From contig CAKARD010000067.1 of NCBI GenBank assembly GCA_916720425.1, positions 1 to 7,139 on the forward strand: DNA of 7,139 nt, given 5' to 3'. Numbering within the stretch: position 1 is the first letter of the stretch; every line of letters starts with the position of its first letter. Under the pieces are notes generated by a model. It had not been told where the DNA came from. It saw nothing but the letters and a program-made list of their open reading frames with translations, and made no database searches. This stretch comes from an uncultured Kingella sp. Its GTDB lineage: Bacteria > Pseudomonadota > Gammaproteobacteria > Burkholderiales > Neisseriaceae. Positions 1 through 5,846 of the stretch are shown piece by piece. Position numbers and translations under genes: made by a program.

Positions 1-15
1 AAAATAAGGTGATTA

Positions 16-21
16 ATTATA
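16..21 (-). promoter_or_regulatory. possible -10 box for a gene beyond the window edge
   Basis: On the minus strand a perfect TATAAT lies about 13 bases past the uvrC stop codon, in the context TCGTATAATTAATC. No convincing -35 is seen 16-18 bases upstream. In many gammaproteobacteria pgsA follows uvrC, so this could be a promoter for such a downstream gene, but that gene is outside the window. It may be chance in AT-rich DNA. Confidence 0.2.
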
Positions 22-33
22 CGATAGTTGGGG

Positions 34-1878
34 TTATCCTCCATGCAAATAATCATAAATTTTCTCGGCCAAAGCTTGATTAATCCCTTCTACTTGCGCC
101 AAATCTTCCACACTGGCAGCTTGTACACCGCGCAACCCACCAAATCGAGCCAATAGTGCTGCTTTGCGTTTTGCTCCTATACCTGCAATATTGGTCAGTG
201 ATGAGGTTATGCGTGCTTTATCACGTTTGGTGCGATGACCGGTTATGGCAAAACGGTGGCTTTCATCTCGTATGGTTTGTAATAAATGCAAGGCTGGACT
301 GTTGGCGGGCAATCTAAATTGCTGATGGCTAAATGGCAAAATAAGTTCTTCTAAACCTGCTTTGCGTTCTGGGCCTTTGGCAATACCGATAAGAGGGATA
401 TTTAATCCCAACTCTTGCCATACTTCCATTGCAATACGAATTTGTCCTTTGCCTCCATCTATGAGTACCACGTCTGGAAAGCGTACTGTTTCGTTGTTAA
501 GATGAGCTTGTTGCATTTTGCCATAGCGACGTGTTAACACTTCACGCATGGCGGCATAGTCATCACCTGCTCGGGCGGTGGTGATGTTATAGCGGCGGTA
601 TTGTTTTGGTTGCATGGCAAAATTATCATACACGACGCAACTGGCTACCGTTGCTTCACCTTGGGTATGGCTAATATCGAAGCATTCTAGCCGTTGTAAT
701 TCAGCTTCAGGAATGCCGATTATTTCTGCTAGTGCGGCAACCCGTGCTTGTTGATTGATATTTTGCAATTGATGCTGGGATAAAGCTTGTTCTGCATTAC
801 GGATTGCCATATTGAGCCAAACTTTTCGTTCTCCCTTTTCTGCCTGTGCAAAAGTGATGGTTTTAGTGTGTTCCTGATTCAGCACATTTTGCAAATCTGA
901 TGGTAAAACAAAATTGCCAATTAAAACATCGGGTTTAGCTTGACCCAAATAATGTTGTGCAACAAAAGCTTCTGCGTAATCTTGAGGATTAGGATTGGGA
1001 TCATGGCGTGTATCTGGAAAAAAAGACTTATCACCCACATGTCGCCCCCCGCGTATGCTCACCCAATGTAAACACACACCACCATGGTTTGTAACTACTG
1101 CAATCACATCAATATCCACTTGATTATTGCTGGCTTGACTATCAATAAACTGTTTGGATTGTAATGCAGCTAAGGCTTGCATTTGATCACGTAATAGTGC
1201 AGCGGTTTCAAAATCCAGCCGTTCTGCTGCTTTGATCATTTTTTCTTGCCATTGGTGAAATAATTCGCTGGTGTGTCCATTTAAAAAAGCCGTAGCATGT
1301 TTGACTTGTTCTGCATAATCTTGTGCTGAAATTTTTCCCACGCAAGGTGCAGAACAACGCTTAATTTGATACAGCAAACACGGACGATCACGGTGAGTCA
1401 AGACACTGTCTTCACAGGTGCGCAATAAAAACACCTTTTGTAAAATCTCAATACTTTCACGCACTGCATAACCATTGGGATAAGGGCCAAAAAACTGATG
1501 AGGTTTTTTAGGAGTGCCACGAAAATACGCCAGTTTTGGAAATTCATGCCCACTTAACATTAAATAAGGATATGATTTGTCATCACGAAACAAAATATTG
1601 TATTTGGGTGATAGAGATTTAATTAAATTATTCTCTAAAATTAGAGCTTCAGCTTCATTGCGTGTTAAAGTAATTTCTACCCGTGCAACTTGTTTTAACA
1701 TTAACTGAATGCGTGGTGAATGATCGTTTTTTTGAAAATAGCTGGATACGCGCCGCTTCAAATTTACTGCTTTGCCCACATACAACACGCTATTATCCGC
1801 CGCTAACATACGATACACACCCGAAGAGGGTGGCAATGATTTTAAAAATACATCCAGTTCAAAAGGAGTAGAAGACAT
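34..1878 (-). CDS. uvrC: UvrABC excinuclease subunit C
   Basis: UvrC makes both incisions flanking a DNA lesion after UvrA/UvrB damage recognition, in cytoplasmic nucleotide excision repair. The protein is 614 aa, close to the 610 aa of E. coli UvrC. Visible domains in order are: GIY-YIG nuclease for the 3' cut (about 18-95; GVY at 20-22, YVGK at 33-36, E82 in LILENN); four cysteines C155, C167, C175 and C179, spaced as in the reported iron-sulfur site of UvrC; UVR motif for UvrB contact (about 205-240); RNase H-like nuclease for the 5' cut (D401 in FDISH, D474 in LIDGGKGQ, H541); and tandem helix-hairpin-helix at the C terminus (about 561-612). The ATG start matches the family N terminus, but no Shine-Dalgarno is evident in the upstream TTACCGTAAATACC. 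It lies 460 bases after ribF and is probably transcribed separately. All catalytic residues I can check are present, so it should be functional. Confidence 0.97.
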   Translation of the reverse strand: MSSTPFELDVFLKSLPPSSGVYRMLAADNSVLYVGKAVNLKRRVSSYFQKNDHSPRIQLMLKQVARVEITLTRNEAEALILENNLIKSLSPKYNILFRDDKSYPYLMLSGHEFPKLAYFRGTPKKPHQFFGPYPNGYAVRESIEILQKVFLLRTCEDSVLTHRDRPCLLYQIKRCSAPCVGKISAQDYAEQVKHATAFLNGHTSELFHQWQEKMIKAAERLDFETAALLRDQMQALAALQSKQFIDSQASNNQVDIDVIAVVTNHGGVCLHWVSIRGGRHVGDKSFFPDTRHDPNPNPQDYAEAFVAQHYLGQAKPDVLIGNFVLPSDLQNVLNQEHTKTITFAQAEKGERKVWLNMAIRNAEQALSQHQLQNINQQARVAALAEIIGIPEAELQRLECFDISHTQGEATVASCVVYDNFAMQPKQYRRYNITTARAGDDYAAMREVLTRRYGKMQQAHLNNETVRFPDVVLIDGGKGQIRIAMEVWQELGLNIPLIGIAKGPERKAGLEELILPFSHQQFRLPANSPALHLLQTIRDESHRFAITGHRTKRDKARITSSLTNIAGIGAKRKAALLARFGGLRGVQAASVEDLAQVEGINQALAEKIYDYLHGG

Positions 1879-1985
1879 GGTATTTACGGTAATAAAATCA
1901 AAGTGAACATGATAACAAAATTTTTAGATGTGATTGAAATCATAGGCGTGGATATTTTTAGTAACCCGTGCCTTAAGTCGGAGAA

Positions 1986-2202
1986 ATGGACATAGGCATG
2001 GCGCAGTGTCATGTACTTGCAGATGGACAATTGTTTGAACCAGTCAGTGCATTCAAAATACTTAAAGGCAAATTAGCCAAAACCATGCGATGGTGTATGC
2101 GAGAGATTAGAAAGTGGCGAGGGTGAAGTGAATCATGCAGCCAGAGCTGTAGTAGCAGAAATGCACCGAAGTGATTTAGGAATGGCTCAATACTGTTTAT
2201 GA
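1986..2202 (+). pseudogene. degenerate tnpB (IS200/IS605 OrfB) fragment
   Basis: The plus strand has a 46-codon open frame from ATG 1986 to TGA 2126. It contains DIGM, LADGQLFEPVSAFK and then KGKLAK followed by basic residues. This order resembles the RuvC-I region of TnpB proteins, where a D-x-G motif is followed by (L)SDG...F/IENP and a K/R-rich KLA-x-x-QR helix. A second frame, shifted by one, continues from about 2113 to TGA 2200-2202 (ending MHRSDLGMAQYCL), eight bases before a right-end-like hairpin. I do not recognise that tail. A complete TnpB is about 350-420 aa, so the N-terminal part and most of the core are missing, and the remainder is frameshifted. TnpB is an RNA-guided nuclease that promotes retention of IS605-type elements; this copy cannot be active. 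The identification is by eye and tentative: other degenerate coding sequence is possible. Confidence 0.45.
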
Positions 2203-2210
2203 ACGTAGTC

Positions 2211-2232
2211 GTCCTTCCCTGAAGGGAAGGAC
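2211..2232. repeat. perfect hairpin, probable IS605-type right end
   Basis: The arms GTCCTTCCC (2211-2219) and GGGAAGGAC (2224-2232) pair perfectly around TGAA. ATCAA follows the hairpin. The arrangement of a tnpB tail, a GC-rich hairpin of the CCTTCCC or CCCGTCC type and then a (G/A)TCAA end is typical of right ends of IS200/IS605-family and tnpB-only elements, where the same sequence forms the 3' scaffold of the guide (omega) RNA. No U tract follows on either strand, so it is not a standard terminator. Confidence 0.5.
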
Positions 2233-2338
2233 ATCAATAGGTATCATGCCTAGTGTATACGTATAAATTCAGATCTATTCTATGTTGATAGTGTCATTAA
2301 CACTCAGTGATTTAAAGTAACAAGGTTTAGAGAATGTT

Positions 2339-3274
2339 CTAATTTTTTGCACAAAAAAGCCATGCTTTGGCTTGATTAATATCTGCCCAAATTTGTTTTT
2401 TGAGTGCGTCTAAATCGTCAAACTTGATTTCATCACGCAATTTATGTAAAAAACTGATTTCTAGACGTTTTCCATATAAATCACCATAATAATCAAATAA
2501 ATAGACTTCTAATTTGCTGTCAATGGTTTGGGATACACTGGGATTTTTTCCTAAGGAAGCCACCCCAAATTTTTCACCAAAATCCCCTTTTGCACGCACA
2601 ACAAAAATGCCATTGAGCGCATAATGATGTTTGGGCAGATGAATATTGGCTGTAGGCGTTCCCCATGTGCGCCCAAGTTTTTGACCGTGTTTCACATGCC
2701 CGCTTAGGCTGTATTCATGACCCAAAATAGCAGTAGCAAGATCTAATTTTCCTTGTGCTAGAGCTGCACGCACTGCTGTACTGCTGGCACGAACACCTAA
2801 AGTTAAAATACTGGGTGTGCGCTCTGTTACAAAATCAGTTTGTTGTGATAAAAGCGCAAAATCGCCACCGCGCCCTTTACCAAAGCGAAAATCATCACCC
2901 ACTAATAAATAACGGGTGTTAAGCTGTTGGCGTAAAATCTGTTGAATGAATTGTTCGGCTGTCAAGGCGGCAAAAGATGAATTAAACCGTTGTACCCAAA
3001 CAGCATCTAAACATTGCGTTTGAGCCAATAAACGTAATTTATCGCGCAGTGGTGATAAGCGATAGGGGCGTTCTTGCCCTTGTTGCTGACTAAAAAATTC
3101 ATTGGGTTGTGGTTCAAAAATAATGGCGACACAACTCAATTGTCGAGCATGCGCTTCTTGCGATAATCGTGCTAAAATATGCCGATGACCCAAATGTACG
3201 CCATCAAAGTTGCCTATAGTCACGGCACTATTGTGTGGAATGTGTGGGCGATGATGACCCAGCCAAATGTTCAT
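2339..3274 (-). CDS. ribF: bifunctional riboflavin kinase / FAD synthetase
   Basis: RibF phosphorylates riboflavin to FMN and then adenylylates FMN to FAD, in the cytoplasm. I chose ATG 3274 (311 aa; E. coli RibF is 313 aa). The open frame extends upstream to a TTG at 3343, but those 23 residues have no counterpart in the family and would run through a hairpin. The N-terminal FMN adenylyltransferase domain shows GNFDGVHLGH at 21-30 with the nucleotidyltransferase HxGH, GDDFRFGKGRGGDF at 126-139 and the SSTAVR motif at 164-169. The C-terminal flavokinase domain shows GTPTAN at 205-210 and the conserved end LYGKRLEISFLHKLRDE at 266-282. There is no clear Shine-Dalgarno before the ATG. The gene is last in the uppS-cdsA-frr-ribF run, not next to ileS-lspA as in many gammaproteobacteria. 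It appears intact. Confidence 0.95.
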   Translation of the reverse strand: MNIWLGHHRPHIPHNSAVTIGNFDGVHLGHRHILARLSQEAHARQLSCVAIIFEPQPNEFFSQQQGQERPYRLSPLRDKLRLLAQTQCLDAVWVQRFNSSFAALTAEQFIQQILRQQLNTRYLLVGDDFRFGKGRGGDFALLSQQTDFVTERTPSILTLGVRASSTAVRAALAQGKLDLATAILGHEYSLSGHVKHGQKLGRTWGTPTANIHLPKHHYALNGIFVVRAKGDFGEKFGVASLGKNPSVSQTIDSKLEVYLFDYYGDLYGKRLEISFLHKLRDEIKFDDLDALKKQIWADINQAKAWLFCAKN

Positions 3275-3309
3275 GGTTATTCTGTGGTTTGTGAAGTGAT
3301 AAAAGGGAC

Positions 3310-3348
3310 TAACTTTGAAAAATCTATAACAGGATTTTATCAAAGTTA
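3310..3348 (-). promoter_or_regulatory. strong AT-rich hairpin between frr and ribF
   Basis: Bases 3310-3324 (TAACTTTGAAAAATC) pair with 3333-3348 (GATTTTATCAAAGTTA). This gives a 15 bp stem interrupted by one bulged base (3339) and closed by an 8-base loop. In the ribF transcript the hairpin starts 12 bases after the frr stop and ends 35 bases before the ribF ATG. It is followed by GTCCCTTTT, a poor U tract, so it could be a partial attenuator, an mRNA stabiliser or processing site, or a small palindromic repeat. It is not an FMN riboswitch, which is much longer and GC-rich. Confidence 0.55.
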
Positions 3349-3360
3349 ATCCTAGCGTGT

Positions 3361-3918
3361 TTAAATTGCCATTAAATCTTCTTCTTTGTTGGCTAAGATT
3401 TTGTCTATATCGGCGATATATTTATCCGTTAGTTTTTGTACAGCCTCTTCGCCGCGACGTGCTTCATCTTCAGAAATGTCTTTATCTTTGAGTAGGCGTT
3501 TGATGTGATCATTCGCATCACGGCGTACATTACGAATGGATACACGCCCATCTTCTGCCTCGCTACGTACTACTTTAATCAAATCTTTGCGGCGTTCTTC
3601 AGTTAACATAGGCATAGGAACACGGATTAAGTCGCCAACTGAAGCAGGGTTTAAACCTAAGTTAGAATCGCGAATGGCTTTCTCAATTTTACTTGCCATA
3701 TTACTTTCAAAAGGTTTTACACCTATAGTGCGTGCGTCTAATAGTGTTACGCTGGCAACTTGGCTAACAGGCACATTGCTACCCCAATATTCTACTTCTA
3801 CTTGATCGAGTAAACCTGTGTGAGCGCGACCTGTGCGTACCTTGGCTAAATTTTCTTGCAATACTTCTAGTGAGCGTTGCATTTTGTTTTCGGCTGTTTT
3901 TTGAATATCGTTAATCAT
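3361..3918 (-). CDS. frr: ribosome recycling factor
   Basis: Frr (RRF) works with EF-G to split the post-termination ribosome into subunits and is essential in most bacteria. The 185 aa length is identical to that of E. coli RRF. Family landmarks are visible along its length: the N-terminal helix with LAKVRTGRAHTGLLD, the central beta domain (VPVSQVASVTLLDARTIGVKPF) and the C-terminal helices with LTEERRKDLIKVVRSEAE, VSIRNVRRDAND and the terminal DKYIADIDKILANKE. The ATG is preceded by GGGA in TTTGGGAAAATCTA, a usable Shine-Dalgarno. It begins 56 bases after cdsA and precedes ribF by 86 bases. In most proteobacteria frr sits between pyrH and uppS. Here it lies after cdsA, so the usual order has been changed. 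No damage is visible. Confidence 0.98.
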   Translation of the reverse strand: MINDIQKTAENKMQRSLEVLQENLAKVRTGRAHTGLLDQVEVEYWGSNVPVSQVASVTLLDARTIGVKPFESNMASKIEKAIRDSNLGLNPASVGDLIRVPMPMLTEERRKDLIKVVRSEAEDGRVSIRNVRRDANDHIKRLLKDKDISEDEARRGEEAVQKLTDKYIADIDKILANKEEDLMAI

Positions 3919-3974
3919 TAGATTTTCCCAAAAAAGAAATAATGTTAATGCATTTTACGCAGACTGAAAACCCA

Positions 3975-4772
3975 TTAAGACCACAAGGCTTGAACGGCAG
4001 CATAAACACTAATAACAGCAACTAAGCTGTCTATGCGATCAAACACGCCACCATGCCCAGGTAATAGCTGGCTACTATCTTTAATATTGCAGGCACGTTT
4101 GAACCAACTTTCCAATAAATCACCACCGACACTGACGAAAGTTAATACTGTCGTGGCACACAGAGCAAAGAGTAAAGAATATTCAGTAAATAACCAACCT
4201 TGTGTATGTGCCAGTATGGTGTAAATCCACACAGCAATTAAGCCACCCATCACCCCTTCCCAGCTTTTTTTGGGGCTTAATAGGGGGGCGAGCTTGCGTT
4301 TGCCTAATGCACGACCCGAAAAATAAGCGACGCTATCTGCTAACCACACTAAAATCATTAGTGCTAATAATTGAACAGCGGCATCGGTATCAGGGCGCAA
4401 TGCCATCAAACCAAACCAAAATGGTAGTATCAATAACCATCCCAACCACTGTGCTTTACAAGCATGGGTTAAATGCCATTTTTGATCCAACCATGTTGGC
4501 ATGATGAGTAACCAAAATGCCAAAACTATTGCCCATACTAAGGAGGGCAGTTGCCAGTTTCCTAAATAAGCAATGAACATAAACACGCCCGTAGCACATA
4601 AATAATGAACTTGTTGGGTATGTTTGAGTGGCGTCATACGTGCATATTCCCACAATGCAAGCAAACTAATGAGCGCAGTAAATAATGCCCACAAGCTGCT
4701 TCCTGCATAAAATAACATTAATAACATTAATGGGATCAAGATTAAAGCTGTAATAATGCGTTGTTTTAACAT
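3975..4772 (-). CDS. cdsA: phosphatidate cytidylyltransferase
   Basis: CdsA is the inner-membrane enzyme that converts phosphatidic acid and CTP to CDP-diacylglycerol, the precursor of all major phospholipids. The 265 aa protein is slightly shorter than E. coli CdsA (about 285). It is strongly hydrophobic, with roughly seven or eight membrane segments beginning in the first 25 residues (ALILIPLMLLMLFYAG). The family signature is complete at 222-248: S-x-x-K-R-x4-K-D-S-S-x4-P-G-H-G-G-x-x-D-R-x-D. The preceding LSPKKSWEG motif is also conserved. A good Shine-Dalgarno (AGGA in AAAAAGGATAGATAAATC) lies in the 16-base gap after uppS, so the two are almost certainly cotranscribed, as in most proteobacteria. 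dxr, often next to cdsA, is not here; frr follows instead. Confidence 0.97.
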   Translation of the reverse strand: MLKQRIITALILIPLMLLMLFYAGSSLWALFTALISLLALWEYARMTPLKHTQQVHYLCATGVFMFIAYLGNWQLPSLVWAIVLAFWLLIMPTWLDQKWHLTHACKAQWLGWLLILPFWFGLMALRPDTDAAVQLLALMILVWLADSVAYFSGRALGKRKLAPLLSPKKSWEGVMGGLIAVWIYTILAHTQGWLFTEYSLLFALCATTVLTFVSVGGDLLESWFKRACNIKDSSQLLPGHGGVFDRIDSLVAVISVYAAVQALWS

Positions 4773-4788
4773 GATTTATCTATCCTTT

Positions 4789-5544
4789 TTAAGATGAGCG
4801 TTGTTGTTCAGGTGGCAATTGTTCAGATGTACGACCAAAGCGGCGTTCACGTTGAGTAAATGAAGCAAAAGCACGATGCATTTCATCGGGATTAAAATCA
4901 GGCCATAAAACATCAGTGAAATAGAATTCAGCATATGCCATTTGCCATAACATAAAATTACTGATACGTGTTTCACCACCTGTGCGAATAAATAAATCAG
5001 GTTCGGGCGCATCAGCAAGCATTAATTTATTGGTTAGATCTTGTTCACTAATTTGTTTTTTTCCTTCAGAAACTAGCGTATTAACGGCTTGTAAAATATC
5101 CCATCGCCCACCATAATCAGCGGCAATAGTTAGGGTGATACCTGTATTATTTTGAGTCATCTCTTCGGCAGAAACAATGCTTTGTTGAATTTCAGTGGAA
5201 AAATGTTTACGTTCGCCAATAACGCGTAAACGCACATTATTTTTATGCATTTCAATGATTTTTTTTTGTAGTGCGGTTAAGAATAGTCCCATTAAAAATG
5301 AAACTTCTTCTGGTGGTCTGCGCCAATTTTCGGTAGAGAAGGCGAAAACGGTTAGATAGCGAACGCCTGCCAAATTACACACACGACACATTTCTTCTAA
5401 CACATCTAATCCGCGTTTATGCCCCATCACGCGCGGTAACAAACGTTTTTTTGCCCAGCGCCCATTGCCATCCATAATAATAGCAACATGTTGTGGCACT
5501 GTCTGATACGTGGGGATATTCTGGGTGCTACTAATCAGGCTCAT
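4789..5544 (-). CDS. uppS: undecaprenyl diphosphate synthase (cis-prenyltransferase)
   Basis: UppS condenses eight isopentenyl diphosphates onto farnesyl diphosphate in cis configuration. The C55 product is the lipid carrier for peptidoglycan and surface polysaccharide. The protein is 251 aa (E. coli 253). Visible landmarks are the HVAIIMDGNGRWAK motif with catalytic Mg-binding D25, FAFSTENW at 67-74, AADYGGRWDI at 141-150, and the IPP-binding signature DLFIRTGGETRISNF at 183-197 with E206 in YAEFYF. The ATG has a Shine-Dalgarno GGTGG about 10 bases upstream. It is the first gene of the uppS-cdsA-frr-ribF run, with a TATAAT box 35 bases before the start and a terminator farther upstream. An A9 run encodes Q93-K94-K95-I96. 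The gene is intact. Confidence 0.97.
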   Translation of the reverse strand: MSLISSTQNIPTYQTVPQHVAIIMDGNGRWAKKRLLPRVMGHKRGLDVLEEMCRVCNLAGVRYLTVFAFSTENWRRPPEEVSFLMGLFLTALQKKIIEMHKNNVRLRVIGERKHFSTEIQQSIVSAEEMTQNNTGITLTIAADYGGRWDILQAVNTLVSEGKKQISEQDLTNKLMLADAPEPDLFIRTGGETRISNFMLWQMAYAEFYFTDVLWPDFNPDEMHRAFASFTQRERRFGRTSEQLPPEQQRSS

Positions 5545-5553
5545 AGTGCATTT

Positions 5554-5559
5554 ACCACC
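5554..5559 (-). promoter_or_regulatory. uppS: uppS ribosome binding site
   Basis: GGTGGT on the minus strand, nine bases before the uppS ATG, is the only Shine-Dalgarno-like purine stretch in the leader. It supports ATG 5544 as the start. Confidence 0.5.
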
Positions 5560-5578
5560 GTAAAGAGTAAAGTGATCT

Positions 5579-5584
5579 ATTATA
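5579..5584 (-). promoter_or_regulatory. -10 box of probable uppS promoter
   Basis: A perfect TATAAT on the minus strand ends 34 bases before the uppS ATG, which would give a leader of about 28 bases carrying the GGTGG Shine-Dalgarno. The -35 position (TAATTA at 17-base spacing) matches consensus poorly. The spacer contains the perfect palindrome AAAAGATCTTTT (5591-5602). The position, after the terminator at about 5700 and before the first housekeeping gene, supports a real promoter. Confidence 0.45.
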
Positions 5585-5694
5585 AAGCAAAAAAGATCTT
5601 TTAATTATATATATCGTGAGAATAGATTTTGTTTAATAATGAATCTATTTACGCAGAATGTCTTACCGAGCAGCCCCTGAGCCTATTGTGCGGC

Positions 5695-5726
5695 TAAAAA
5701 AACGGCAGGCGTTATGCCCACCGTCT
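5695..5726 (-). terminator. intrinsic terminator with REP-like palindrome
   Basis: On the minus strand ACGGTGGGC (5724-5716) pairs with GCCTGCCGT (5710-5702) across the loop ATAAC, giving a 9 bp stem with two central G-U pairs. Seven T residues follow directly (5702-5696). This is a good rho-independent terminator for transcripts coming from the hydrolase gene, 120 bases upstream, and it insulates uppS. The core GGTGGGCATAACGCC resembles the GGTGGGC...GCCCACC palindromes that are dispersed in many bacterial genomes, so the terminator may derive from such a repeat. Confidence 0.75.
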
Positions 5727-5846
5727 GGCTTAGTTAAAAATAGAATTAATACGGTTTAGCGGTTGTGATAACTTTATGGCGTACCTATTCCGTATCATCA
5801 GCAATCAGACAAGGATTTTTATTTTCTTGTAGAACACCATTAAACT

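Larger units (their letters stand above)
1879..2338. other. uvrC-ribF intergenic region with mobile-element relic
   Basis: This 460-base gap contains no intact gene. Bases about 1986-2202 on the plus strand hold broken reading frames that look like tnpB remains, and 2211-2232 is a perfect hairpin (both listed separately). Between the hairpin and ribF there are only small palindromes: TATACGTATA at 2256-2265 and AGTGT/ACACT around a five-base spacer at 2290-2304. Upstream of uvrC on the minus strand a weak promoter can be proposed (TATCAT at 1914-1909, TTCAAT at 1938-1933, 18-base spacer), but it matches the consensus poorly. No intrinsic terminator with a U tract is visible after ribF. Confidence 0.7.
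5545..5846. other. intergenic region between hydrolase gene and uppS
   Basis: This 302-base gap holds the uppS promoter candidate and ribosome binding site, an 8 bp inverted repeat (AATAGATT at 5621-5628, AATCTATT at 5642-5649, 13-base spacer) and an intrinsic terminator near 5700. The 120 bases between the terminator and the hydrolase stop (5727-5846) carry no gene I can support. They contain only a 20-odd-codon stretch on the minus strand ending at 5785 that has no start codon. Confidence 0.7.

Noticed and set aside
2290..2304. AGTGT/ACACT hairpin downstream of ribF as a terminator
   Set aside because: The stem is only 5 bp and is not followed by a T tract on the minus strand.
3275..3343. 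Longer ribF frame starting at TTG 3343
   Set aside because: The extra 23 residues have no match to the RibF N terminus, the codon is TTG, and the stretch lies within a strong hairpin. ATG 3274 gives the normal length.
4266..4272. A7 run in cdsA as a programmed frameshift site
   Set aside because: It encodes the conserved KKS of the LSPKKSWEG motif, the zero frame does not give an X XXY YYZ heptamer of the known type, and no product makes sense in the shifted frame.
4202..4504. 100-codon plus-strand frame opposite cdsA
   Set aside because: Antisense shadow of an intact, strongly conserved gene with no ribosome site or recognisable motif.
4776..5018. 80-codon frame overlapping uppS on the same strand
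   Set aside because: It lies entirely inside or at the end of the intact uppS gene in another frame and has no recognisable features.
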